Assembly: GCF_050107595.1 (NCBI RefSeq)
Contig: NZ_JBNILH010000002.1
Coordinates: 434,001-498,000 of the forward strand
Reading direction: 5' to 3'
DNA length: 64,000 nucleotides
From: Bacillus_AB infantis_C
Lineage (GTDB): Bacteria; Bacillota; Bacilli; Bacillales; Cytobacillaceae
In this document: positions 1 to 8,448 of the stretch, in pieces
How the letters are laid out: the number at the start of each line of letters is the position of its first letter
Numbering within the stretch: position 1 is the first letter of the stretch
Position numbers and translations under genes: made by a program
Notes under the pieces: generated by a model
The model's database searches: none
What the model was told of the DNA's origin: nothing
Seen by the model: only the letters and a program-made list of their open reading frames with translations

Positions 1-1070
1 TCGATACGGGAACCAGGGCAGCAGCACACGGAGGCTTTACAACAATCGCCCCAATGCCTAACACGAGGCCGGTGCCTGACACGGTGGAACAAATGGAATG
101 GCTGAACAACAGGATAGCGGAAACGGCACATGTACGGGTCCTTCCTTATGCCTCAATCACCGTCAGGCAGCTTGGCAGTGAGCTGACTGATTTTGAAGGG
201 CTGAAGCAGGCCGGCGCCTTTGCCTTTACGGATGACGGCGTGGGAGTGCAGTCAGCCGGGATGATGCTTTCTGCAATGAAAGAGGCTGCGGCCGTTGGCA
301 TGCCTGTTGTTGCGCACTGTGAAGATAATACATTAATCAATAAAGGCTCTGTCCATGAAGGAAAGTTTTCAAGGAAGCATGCAATCAATGGGATCCCATC
401 TGTATGCGAATCTGTACATATTGCTAGAGATGTGCTGCTGGCTGAAGCGGCTGGATGCCACTATCATGTGTGCCACATCTCTGCTAAAGAATCTGTCAGG
501 GTTGTCAGGGACAGCAAAAAGGCAGGGATTAAGGTAACTGCTGAGGTGACTCCTCATCATCTGCTCTTATGCGAAGATGATATTCCGGGCCTTGATGCAA
601 ATTTCAAGATGAATCCGCCGCTAAGGAGCGCCAGTGACCGCGAGGCACTAATAGAGGGTCTTTTGGACGGTACAATTGATTTTATCGCAACCGATCACGC
701 CCCGCATCCTGCGGAAGAAAAAGGCGAAGGGATGGAGCTGGCCCCATTTGGGATCACCGGGCTTGAAACAGCCTTTCCGCTTCTCTACACACACCTGGTG
801 CTGAAGGGAATCCTCACTTTAAAACAGCTGGTCGATTTCATGACAATCAGGCCTTCAGAAGCTTTCGGTTTGCCATACGGAAAGCTGGAGGAAGGTTCAT
901 ATGCCGACCTGGTGCTGCTTAATCTGGATCATGGGCAGAACATCGATCCGAAGGAATTTTTATCTAAAGGGAAAAACACCCCATTCTCAGGCTGGAGCTG
1001 CAAAGGCTGGCCGGTTCTGACAATAGCGGGCGGAAAAACGGTATGGGCGAAGGAGAGTGTCAACGCATGA
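1..1070 (+). CDS. pyrC: dihydroorotase PyrC, 3' part of gene
   Basis: Dihydroorotase closes carbamoyl-aspartate to dihydroorotate, step three of cytoplasmic de novo UMP synthesis. The frame is open from the left window edge (first whole codon at base 3), so the true start and the metal-binding HxH motif lie upstream; any ATG inside the window is internal. Visible family marks are GGFTT and PMPNTRPVPD near the edge, a metal-ligand His in VVAHCED, HVCHIS, TPHHLLL, and the catalytic Asp of IATDHAPH. The gene ends in TGA overlapping the pyrAA ATG (ATGA), which implies translational coupling inside the pyr operon. The family is clear; only the 5' end is missing. Confidence 0.97.
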   Translation, partial: DTGTRAAAHGGFTTIAPMPNTRPVPDTVEQMEWLNNRIAETAHVRVLPYASITVRQLGSELTDFEGLKQAGAFAFTDDGVGVQSAGMMLSAMKEAAAVGMPVVAHCEDNTLINKGSVHEGKFSRKHAINGIPSVCESVHIARDVLLAEAAGCHYHVCHISAKESVRVVRDSKKAGIKVTAEVTPHHLLLCEDDIPGLDANFKMNPPLRSASDREALIEGLLDGTIDFIATDHAPHPAEEKGEGMELAPFGITGLETAFPLLYTHLVLKGILTLKQLVDFMTIRPSEAFGLPYGKLEEGSYADLVLLNLDHGQNIDPKEFLSKGKNTPFSGWSCKGWPVLTIAGGKTVWAKESVNA

Positions 1071-2173
1071 AGAAACAGCTGATCTTGGAAGATGGAACCA
1101 TATTTATCGGAGAAGGATTCGGGAGCGATTCGGCCGCTTTTGGCGAGGTGGTATTTAACACAGGGATGACCGGATATCAGGAGATCCTCTCTGACCCTTC
1201 ATACTGCAGCCAGATCGTGGTGCTGACTTACCCCTTGATTGGGAATTATGGCATCAACAGGGATGATTTTGAAAGCATTCTGCCGGCGATTCATGGATTC
1301 GTTGTTAAAGAAGCGGCTGAATTTCCTTCTAACTGGAGGAACGAGCGCTCTTTAGGAGATTATCTTGAAGCAAAAGGCATTCCTGGAATAGCAGGGATCG
1401 ATACAAGGAAGCTGACAAGAATCATCCGGAAGCATGGGACCTTAAAAGGGAGTATATGCCCAATTGAACAAGATCCTTCCGAAGTAATTGAAAAGCTGAA
1501 ATCTGCTGTCCTCCCTCGCGACCAGGTGAAAAGGGTATCAACGAAAACAGCCTACCCTTCCCCTGGACGCGGCCGCAGGGTCGTGCTTGTGGATTATGGG
1601 ATGAAGCATGGAATTCTCAGGGAGCTGAACAGGCGCGGCTGTGATGTGATTGTTGTGCCATACCATACAACAAGCGAAGAGATCCTCAGCCTGAGTCCTG
1701 ACGGGGTGATGCTCTCAAATGGGCCTGGGGACCCGAAGGATGTAAAGGAAGCTATACCGATGATCCAGGGGCTGCTCGGGAAGGTCCCATTGTTTGGGAT
1801 CTGCCTCGGCCACCAGCTGTTTGCCCTTGCTTGCGGCGCTGATACAGAGAAACTGAAGTTCGGCCACAGAGGATCCAATCATCCTGTAAAAGAACTCAAA
1901 ACCGGGAAAGTGGCGCTAACATCACAAAATCATGGATACTCCGTCAATGAGGAGTCCATTGCAGGAACAGCCCTTGAAGTGACACATATCGCACTTAATG
2001 ACGGGACAGTCGAAGGGCTGAAGCATAAACATATGCCGGCTTTCACGGTCCAGTATCATCCGGAAGCCTCTCCAGGGCCTGAGGATGCCAATAATCTTTT
2101 TGAACAATTTCTGCAAATGATCGAATCTGAGGAACGGGAAGGTGCTGCAGCATGCCAAAGCGTACAGATATAA
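1067..2173 (+). CDS. pyrAA: carbamoyl-phosphate synthase, small (glutaminase) subunit
   Basis: Hydrolyses glutamine and passes ammonia to the large subunit to make carbamoyl phosphate for pyrimidines. It is 368 residues, normal for CarA. The N-terminal CPSase domain is followed by a class I glutamine amidotransferase domain with the nucleophile Cys in LFGICLGHQLF and the His-Glu pair in YHPEASPGP. I chose ATG 1067 (protein MKKQLILEDG) because AAGGAG lies just upstream and the stop of pyrC overlaps it; an in-frame GTG at 1043 has no such support. The 3' end overlaps pyrAB by 22 bases. Pyrimidine-specific assignment rests on its place between pyrC and pyrAB. Confidence 0.97.
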   Translation: MKKQLILEDGTIFIGEGFGSDSAAFGEVVFNTGMTGYQEILSDPSYCSQIVVLTYPLIGNYGINRDDFESILPAIHGFVVKEAAEFPSNWRNERSLGDYLEAKGIPGIAGIDTRKLTRIIRKHGTLKGSICPIEQDPSEVIEKLKSAVLPRDQVKRVSTKTAYPSPGRGRRVVLVDYGMKHGILRELNRRGCDVIVVPYHTTSEEILSLSPDGVMLSNGPGDPKDVKEAIPMIQGLLGKVPLFGICLGHQLFALACGADTEKLKFGHRGSNHPVKELKTGKVALTSQNHGYSVNEESIAGTALEVTHIALNDGTVEGLKHKHMPAFTVQYHPEASPGPEDANNLFEQFLQMIESEEREGAAACQSVQI

Positions 2174-5100
2174 AAAGCATTCTAGTAATCGGGTCGGGAC
2201 CCATTGTCATAGGGCAGGCGGCGGAATTCGACTATGCCGGGACACAGGCCTGCATAGCGCTGAAAGAAGAAGGGTACAGGGTCATTCTTGTTAATTCGAA
2301 TCCGGCTACGATCATGACAGATACAGAGATAGCCGATGCCGTCTATATTGAACCCCTGACGCTTGAGTTTGTCAGCAGGATCATCCGCAAAGAGCGGCCT
2401 GATGCGATCGTTCCAACCCTGGGAGGGCAGACCGGCCTTAACCTGGCAGTCGAGCTGTCTAAAGCGGGCGTCCTTGAGGAGTGCGGTGTGGAAGTGCTCG
2501 GCACAAAGCTGTCAGCCATTGAAAAAGCGGAAGACCGCGATTTATTCCGGAATTTAATGAATGAACTGGGCGAGCCGGTTCCTGAAAGTGAAATCATCCA
2601 TAATATTGATGAAGCCCTTGCATTTGCCGGGCAGATCGGCTATCCCGTAATCGTCCGCCCCGCTTTTACACTTGGCGGAACTGGCGGAGGCATCTGCCAT
2701 GATGAAGAAGAGCTGCTGGAAATTACGGCGAGCGGCCTGAAGAACAGCCCTGTCACCCAATGCCTTCTGGAGAAGAGCATTGCCGGCTTCAAGGAAATAG
2801 AATACGAGGTTATGAGAGACTCAAATGACAATGCGATCGTTGTCTGCAACATGGAAAACATCGATCCGGTCGGCGTCCATACGGGGGATTCCATCGTTGT
2901 CGCCCCGAGCCAGACCTTAAGCGACCGTGAATACCAGCTGCTTCGCAATGTATCGCTGAAAATCATCCGCGCCCTTGAAATCGAGGGAGGCTGCAATGTT
3001 CAGCTTGCACTGGATCCATACAGCTTTGATTACTATATCATTGAAGTGAATCCTCGTGTGAGCCGCTCTTCTGCGCTGGCCTCCAAGGCAACGGGCTATC
3101 CGATTGCCAAGCTGGCTGCGAAGATTGCCGTTGGCCTGACCCTTGATGAAATGATGAACCCGGTCACCGGAAAAACCTATGCCTGCTTTGAGCCTGCCCT
3201 TGATTATATTGTGACAAAGATTCCGCGCTGGCCTTTTGATAAATTTGAGTCAGCCAACCGCTCGCTCGGCACTCAGATGAAAGCAACAGGAGAAGTAATG
3301 GCCATCGGGCGGACATTTGAAGAGTCACTGCTTAAGGCCATCAGGTCGCTGGAAGCCAATGTATACCATTTTTCTTTGAATAATCCTGAGGAAATTGATG
3401 ATGCTCTTATGGAAAAGCGGATCCGCAAAGCAGGCGATGAAAGGCTGTTCTATATCTCTGAAGCACTGAGGCGGGGAGTATCAATCGAAACCATCCATGA
3501 GTGGAGCCAGATCGACTTATTCTTCCTTTATAAAATGAACAAAATCGTTTCATTTGAACAGAATCTCTCTGACAAACGGTTTGACCAGGAGACCGCGAAA
3601 AAAGCAAAGGAAATGGGTTTTTCTGACCGGGTGATTGCCGGGCTGTGGGATGCCTCAGAGCAGGAGGTCTACAGCTGGCGGAAGGAAAATGGCATCATAC
3701 CTGTATATAAGATGGTCGATACTTGTGCAGCTGAGTTTGAATCAGAAACACCTTATTATTATGGAACCTATGAAGAAGAAAACGAGTCTATCGTTACTGA
3801 CAGGAAAAGCATTGTCGTGCTTGGGTCCGGGCCGATCCGCATCGGGCAGGGAATTGAGTTCGACTATGCAACCGTGCACTCTGTATGGGCAATTAAAGAA
3901 GCAGGCTATGAAGCAATCATCATCAATAATAACCCGGAAACCGTTTCTACAGATTTCAGCATTTCTGACAAACTTTATTTTGAGCCGCTGACGATTGAGG
4001 ATGTTATGCATATCATTGATCTTGAAAAGCCTGAGGGAGCAGTTGTCCAATTCGGGGGCCAGACAGCGATTAATCTTGCAGCAGAACTTGTGAAACGCGG
4101 GGTGAAAATCCTCGGGACTTCTCTTGAAAACCTTGACCGTGCAGAGGACAGGGACAAATTTGAAATGGCGCTGACAGACCTGGGCATTCCCCAGCCGCAG
4201 GGAAAGACAGCCTTCTCTGCACAAGATGCGGCCGTGATTGCTGCTGAAATCGGCTATCCTGTCCTTGTCCGCCCTTCGTATGTCCTTGGAGGCAGGGCGA
4301 TGGAGATTGTCTATAAAGAAGAAGAACTGCTTCATTATATGAGAAATGCGGTCAGAGTGAATCCTGATCATCCTGTCCTGATCGACCGCTACCTGACAGG
4401 CAAGGAAATCGAAGTAGATGCGATTTCTGACGGGGAAAGAGTCGTCATCCCGGGCATCATGGAGCATATCGAGCGGGCAGGCGTCCATTCGGGCGACTCC
4501 ATCGCCGTATACCCGCCTCAAAATCTGACAGATGAGGTGAAAGCTAAACTGGCCGAATATACGGAAAAGCTGGCAAAGGGCCTCGGCATCATCGGTCTCC
4601 TGAATATCCAATATGTTGTGGCTAAGGGAGAGGTATTTGTCCTGGAAGTGAATCCGCGGTCCAGCCGGACAGTTCCATTCCTGTCTAAAATCACCAATGT
4701 CCCGATGGCTAATATTGCAACAAAGGTAATCCTTGGGCAGTCGCTTGAAAGCCAGGGGTATGAGTCTGGCCTTGTACCGGAAAAGCAGGGCGTATATGTA
4801 AAGGTGCCGGTGTTTTCCTTTGCTAAGCTGAGGCGGGTAGACATCACGCTCGGTCCTGAAATGAAATCAACAGGCGAAGTCATGGGGAAAGATCATACCC
4901 TTGAAAAAGCACTATATAAAGGTCTTGTCGCATCAGGGATGAAAATCAGCGGATACGGGAATGTCCTGATGACAGTGGCCGATAAAGATAAAGAAGAAGC
5001 GCTGGCACTTGCCAGGAGGTTTGCCGAAATCGGCTATCAGGTAATGGCGACAAGCGGTACAGCAGGGTATTTCTCTGCTGCAGGCATTCCAGTGAAAGTT

Positions 5101-5364
5101 GTCGACAAAATCGGGGCAGAAGGCCCTGACCTGCTGGATGTCATCCGCAATGGAGAGGCACAGCTGGTCATCAACACGCTGACAAAAGGAAAGCAGCCGG
5201 CGCGCGATGGCTTCCGGATCCGCAGGGAATCAGTAGAAAACGGCATCGCATGCCTGACATCCCTGGACACGGCTGAAGCGATTCTCCAGGTAATTGAATC
5301 AATGAACTTCTCAGCAGAGGCGATGATGCCAGGCAGCCATGAGAAGAAGGCGGTCCTTCTATGA
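2152..5364 (+). CDS. pyrAB: carbamoyl-phosphate synthase, large subunit
   Basis: Synthesises carbamoyl phosphate from bicarbonate, ammonia and two ATP. The 1070-residue protein has the family's duplicated ATP-grasp architecture: one half begins with SILVIGSGPIVIGQAAEFDY and the second, near residue 550, with SIVVLGSGPIRIGQGIEFDY. Each half carries its own EVNPR metal/ATP site. The last ~130 residues are an MGS-like allosteric domain (MATSGTAGYF). It overlaps pyrAA by 22 bases and its TGA overlaps the pyrK ATG. Length is standard and no frameshift is visible. Confidence 0.98.
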   Translation: MPKRTDIKSILVIGSGPIVIGQAAEFDYAGTQACIALKEEGYRVILVNSNPATIMTDTEIADAVYIEPLTLEFVSRIIRKERPDAIVPTLGGQTGLNLAVELSKAGVLEECGVEVLGTKLSAIEKAEDRDLFRNLMNELGEPVPESEIIHNIDEALAFAGQIGYPVIVRPAFTLGGTGGGICHDEEELLEITASGLKNSPVTQCLLEKSIAGFKEIEYEVMRDSNDNAIVVCNMENIDPVGVHTGDSIVVAPSQTLSDREYQLLRNVSLKIIRALEIEGGCNVQLALDPYSFDYYIIEVNPRVSRSSALASKATGYPIAKLAAKIAVGLTLDEMMNPVTGKTYACFEPALDYIVTKIPRWPFDKFESANRSLGTQMKATGEVMAIGRTFEESLLKAIRSLEANVYHFSLNNPEEIDDALMEKRIRKAGDERLFYISEALRRGVSIETIHEWSQIDLFFLYKMNKIVSFEQNLSDKRFDQETAKKAKEMGFSDRVIAGLWDASEQEVYSWRKENGIIPVYKMVDTCAAEFESETPYYYGTYEEENESIVTDRKSIVVLGSGPIRIGQGIEFDYATVHSVWAIKEAGYEAIIINNNPETVSTDFSISDKLYFEPLTIEDVMHIIDLEKPEGAVVQFGGQTAINLAAELVKRGVKILGTSLENLDRAEDRDKFEMALTDLGIPQPQGKTAFSAQDAAVIAAEIGYPVLVRPSYVLGGRAMEIVYKEEELLHYMRNAVRVNPDHPVLIDRYLTGKEIEVDAISDGERVVIPGIMEHIERAGVHSGDSIAVYPPQNLTDEVKAKLAEYTEKLAKGLGIIGLLNIQYVVAKGEVFVLEVNPRSSRTVPFLSKITNVPMANIATKVILGQSLESQGYESGLVPEKQGVYVKVPVFSFAKLRRVDITLGPEMKSTGEVMGKDHTLEKALYKGLVASGMKISGYGNVLMTVADKDKEEALALARRFAEIGYQVMATSGTAGYFSAAGIPVKVVDKIGAEGPDLLDVIRNGEAQLVINTLTKGKQPARDGFRIRRESVENGIACLTSLDTAEAILQVIESMNFSAEAMMPGSHEKKAVLL

Positions 5365-6140
5365 TCAGGAAGGAGCTCTGCACGATTGTTTCACATAAAG
5401 AAATCAGCAAAGATATTTATGAGCTCACCTTAAAAGGTGAGCTTGTCAATGAGATGGAGACTGCGGGACAGTTCGTCCATCTAAAGGTATCAAACGGATA
5501 TGATCCGCTTTTAAGAAGGCCGATTTCAATTGCAGAAATCAATAAAAGCAGCCAGACCTTTACGATGATATACAGGGCAGGGGGCAGGGGCACTATTCTG
5601 CTGGCTTCAAAGCAGGCAGGCGAAAAGGTTGATGTCCTTGGTCCGCTGGGCAATGGCTTTCCTGATCAGGAAGCCCGCACTGGCCAGACAGCCCTCCTTG
5701 TAGGCGGGGGAATTGGTGTGCCGCCTTTATATGAATTATCTCAAAGGCTGAAGGCGCGGGGAGTCAAGGCGGTACATGTGCTTGGATTTCAATCGGCTGA
5801 ACAAGTGTTTTATGAAAAGGAATTTTCAGTGCTGGGAGAAACATATATGGCAACCGCGGATGGAACATACGGATCAAGGGGATTTGTGACCGACGTCATT
5901 GTTCGGGAAGAATTGGAATTTGATGTGCTGTATGCCTGCGGACCGACACCGATGCTGAGGGCGCTGGAATATGCCTATCAGGACAAAAAAGTTTTTTTAT
6001 CTCTGGAAGAGCGGATGGGCTGCGGCCTTGGGGCATGCTTTGCCTGTGTCTGCCATACGGCTGACGATCCCGCAGGCTACAGCTATAAAAAAGTCTGCAC
6101 AGACGGGCCTGTATTCAGAGCAGGGGAGGTCGTGCTATGA
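5361..6140 (+). CDS. pyrK: dihydroorotate dehydrogenase B, electron-transfer subunit
   Basis: PyrK (259 residues) pairs with PyrD in the class 1B dihydroorotate dehydrogenase and moves electrons from FMN to NAD via FAD and a [2Fe-2S] cluster. It is a ferredoxin-reductase-like protein: FAD-binding RPISI near residue 54, a Gly-rich NAD segment (LLVGGGIGVPPL), and the C-terminal cysteine cluster CGLGACFACVC with a further Cys in KKVCTDGPVF. The start ATG overlaps the pyrAB stop (ATGA) and the stop overlaps the pyrD start in the same way. Presence of pyrK shows that pyrD is the NAD-linked heterotetrameric type. Confidence 0.97.
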   Translation: MIRKELCTIVSHKEISKDIYELTLKGELVNEMETAGQFVHLKVSNGYDPLLRRPISIAEINKSSQTFTMIYRAGGRGTILLASKQAGEKVDVLGPLGNGFPDQEARTGQTALLVGGGIGVPPLYELSQRLKARGVKAVHVLGFQSAEQVFYEKEFSVLGETYMATADGTYGSRGFVTDVIVREELEFDVLYACGPTPMLRALEYAYQDKKVFLSLEERMGCGLGACFACVCHTADDPAGYSYKKVCTDGPVFRAGEVVL

Positions 6141-7078
6141 GTATGCTGAATGTTGAATTGCCGGGATTAACCCTTAGGAATCCGGTAATGCCCGCTTCCG
6201 GCTGCTTCGGATTCGGAAAGGAATACAGCGGGTTGTATGATTTGAGCCTGCTGGGGGCCATTATGATCAAAGCAACCACTCTTGAGCCAAGATTCGGGAA
6301 TCCGACTCCGAGGGTCGCGGAAACACCTGCCGGGATGCTGAATGCAATCGGCCTTCAAAACCCGGGGCTTGATAACGTGCTTATGAAAGAACTTCCAAGA
6401 CTGGAGCAATATGATGTTCCGATTATCGCCAATATAGCAGGCAGCACGGAAGAAGATTATATAGAAGTGGCCAGTGAGCTGTCAAAAGCGTCAAACGTTA
6501 AGGCTTTGGAGCTTAATATCTCCTGTCCGAATGTGAAGACAGGGGGCATTGCTTTCGGGACCATCCCGGAAGTTGCAAAGAACCTGACAAAGAAAGTGAA
6601 AGCTGTTTCTTCTGTACCTGTGTATGTAAAACTGTCCCCTAATGTCACAAATATTACAGAGATGGCTAAAGCCGTTGAAGAAGGCGGTGCAGATGGTCTT
6701 ACCATGATCAATACGCTTCTTGGCATGAGGATGGATCTGAACACAGGCCGCCCGGTACTTGCCAACCGGACAGGAGGTCTTTCAGGGCCATCGATAAAGC
6801 CTGTAGCATTAAGGATGATCTATGAAGTGAGCCAGCAGGTGGATCTGCCTGTCATCGGGATGGGGGGAGTGGAAACAGCTGAGGATGTGATCGAGTTTTT
6901 TTATGCCGGAGCTTCAGCTGTTGCGGTTGGAACGGCCAATTTTGTGGACCCATTTGTCTGTCCAAACATTATTGATGAGCTCCCAGGACTGCTGGAGAAG
7001 CTTGGTTTCGAGCATATTAGCGAATGTACGGGAAGGAGCTGGGGCAAGCATGAAAAATCCGCTTATCATCGCGCTTGA
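6137..7078 (+). CDS. pyrD: dihydroorotate dehydrogenase B, catalytic subunit
   Basis: Oxidises dihydroorotate to orotate with FMN. The 313-residue TIM barrel shows PASGCFGFGKEY, NAIGLQNPG, LELNISCPNVKTGG (catalytic Cys, as in class 1B enzymes) and GMGGVETAEDV for FMN phosphate binding. The ATG at 6137 overlaps the pyrK stop; a second ATG at 6143 is equally possible and would match shorter family N-termini. The last 29 bases overlap the pyrF start. It works with PyrK just upstream. Confidence 0.97.
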   Translation: MSMLNVELPGLTLRNPVMPASGCFGFGKEYSGLYDLSLLGAIMIKATTLEPRFGNPTPRVAETPAGMLNAIGLQNPGLDNVLMKELPRLEQYDVPIIANIAGSTEEDYIEVASELSKASNVKALELNISCPNVKTGGIAFGTIPEVAKNLTKKVKAVSSVPVYVKLSPNVTNITEMAKAVEEGGADGLTMINTLLGMRMDLNTGRPVLANRTGGLSGPSIKPVALRMIYEVSQQVDLPVIGMGGVETAEDVIEFFYAGASAVAVGTANFVDPFVCPNIIDELPGLLEKLGFEHISECTGRSWGKHEKSAYHRA

Positions 7079-7766
7079 TTTTGCCGGAAAAGAAGAAGTT
7101 CGATCGTTCATTGGTAAATTTCCGGAAGAAAAATTATATGTAAAAGTGGGCATGGAGCTTTTTTACCAGGAGGGACCTGATATGGTGAGGGAACTGAAGG
7201 CGGACGGGCATGAAGTGTTCCTGGATTTGAAGCTCCATGATATTCCTAATACAGTCGGCAGCGCGATGCGCAGGATTGCCGGTCTTGGCTGCGACCTGGT
7301 CAATGTCCATGCAGCCGGCGGCAGCGAAATGATGAAAGCCGCCCTTGAAGGGCTGGAAGAAGGGACAGCAGCCGGCAAAAAAAGGCCACTATGCATAGCG
7401 GTGACACAGCTCACCAGCACATCAGAGAAACAGATGCGGGCAGAGCAGCTGATCCCGGTTTCCCTGAATGATTCTGTTATTCATTATGCAGGGCTTGCCA
7501 GACAGTCCGGGCTAGATGGCGTCGTCTGCTCCCCTCATGAAGCAAAGCTCCTGAACAGCCGTTTTGGAGAAGAGTTCCTGACAGTAACGCCCGGCATCCG
7601 TCTGGCAGCAGAGTCGTCAGGCGATCAAAAGAGGATCAGCACACCGGTATTTGCAAGGCAGGAAGGAGTCTCGGCCATTGTGGTAGGCCGTTCCATCACA
7701 AGAGCAGCTGATCCGTATGTAGCTTATCTGTCATTTAAAAATCAATGGGAGGGCGTTTTGTCATGA
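7050..7766 (+). CDS. pyrF: orotidine-5'-phosphate decarboxylase
   Basis: Decarboxylates OMP to UMP, the final step of the pathway. The 238-residue barrel begins MKNPLIIALDF and has the catalytic Lys/Asp array in FLDLKLHDIPNT, the TVHA-like NVHAAGG segment and the phosphate-binding end VTPGIR and IVVGRSI. I chose ATG 7050 because GGAAGGAG sits about 10 bases upstream; a longer frame from 6903 only shadows pyrD. It overlaps the pyrD end and its TGA overlaps the pyrE ATG. Confidence 0.97.
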   Translation: MKNPLIIALDFAGKEEVRSFIGKFPEEKLYVKVGMELFYQEGPDMVRELKADGHEVFLDLKLHDIPNTVGSAMRRIAGLGCDLVNVHAAGGSEMMKAALEGLEEGTAAGKKRPLCIAVTQLTSTSEKQMRAEQLIPVSLNDSVIHYAGLARQSGLDGVVCSPHEAKLLNSRFGEEFLTVTPGIRLAAESSGDQKRISTPVFARQEGVSAIVVGRSITRAADPYVAYLSFKNQWEGVLS

Positions 7767-8395
7767 AAAAAACAATTGCTGAAAGATTGCTGGAAATAGG
7801 AGCGGTTGCCCTGCAGCCTTCCGAGCCTTTTACCTGGTCATCGGGCCTGCTTTCGCCCATCTACTGCGATAACCGCCTGACGATGTCATATCCTGAAGTG
7901 CGCAGGGAAATTGCCGCAGGGCTCAAAGTGCTTATTGAAGAGCATTTTCCGGAAGCTGAAGTCATAGCCGGAACTGCGACAGCAGGCATCCCTCATGCTG
8001 CCTGGGCAAGCGATTTGCTGGAGCTGCCGATGTGCTATGTCCGTTCAAAAGCGAAGGGGCATGGAAAAGGAAAGCAAATTGAAGGAAAGGCGGAAAAAGG
8101 GCAGAAAGTGGTTGTTGTTGAGGACCTCATTTCCACTGGGGGCAGCGTCATCACAGCTGTTGATGCTCTTCGTGAAGCAGGCTGTGAAGTGCTTGGGGCT
8201 GTATCCATCTTTACATATGAACTGAAGCAGGGTGATCAGAAGCTTGCTGAAGCAGGGATAAAGTCGTATTCCCTGGCAACTTTTACAGAGCTTGCGGAGA
8301 CAGCAAGGGAGAAGGGTTATATCACATCTGGCGAAATCTCTGCCCTTTCGGAATGGAGAGAGAATCCAGCCGAATGGGGTGCGGTCAGGAAATAA
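7763..8395 (+). CDS. pyrE: orotate phosphoribosyltransferase
   Basis: Joins orotate to PRPP to give OMP. The 210-residue protein has the type I PRTase fold: N-terminal EPFTWSSGLLSPIYCDNR, the mobile loop with VRSKAKGHGKG, and the PRPP motif VVVVEDLISTGGS. Start ATG 7763 overlaps the pyrF TGA and has GGGAGG upstream; an in-frame ATG at 7745 lies before that ribosome site and is unlikely. It is the last gene of the operon and is followed at once by a hairpin terminator. Confidence 0.97.
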   Translation: MKKTIAERLLEIGAVALQPSEPFTWSSGLLSPIYCDNRLTMSYPEVRREIAAGLKVLIEEHFPEAEVIAGTATAGIPHAAWASDLLELPMCYVRSKAKGHGKGKQIEGKAEKGQKVVVVEDLISTGGSVITAVDALREAGCEVLGAVSIFTYELKQGDQKLAEAGIKSYSLATFTELAETAREKGYITSGEISALSEWRENPAEWGAVRK

Positions 8396-8399
8396 TAAA

Positions 8400-8436
8400 A
8401 AGGAAGCAGAATCTTAGGACTCTGCTTCCTTCTTTC
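8400..8436. terminator. bidirectional terminator between pyrE and rqcH
   Basis: Perfect 11-bp stem (8400-8410 with 8421-8431), 10-base loop. On the reverse strand the stem runs into a T-rich tail, a good terminator for rqcH; the forward tail TCTTTCATTTT is weaker but suits the pyr operon end. Confidence 0.85.
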
Positions 8437-8448
8437 ATTTTGCCAGCT

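Noticed and set aside
3742..4611. 289-codon reverse-strand frame inside pyrAB
   Set aside because: Antisense to the conserved second half of the carbamoyl-phosphate synthase; no family features.
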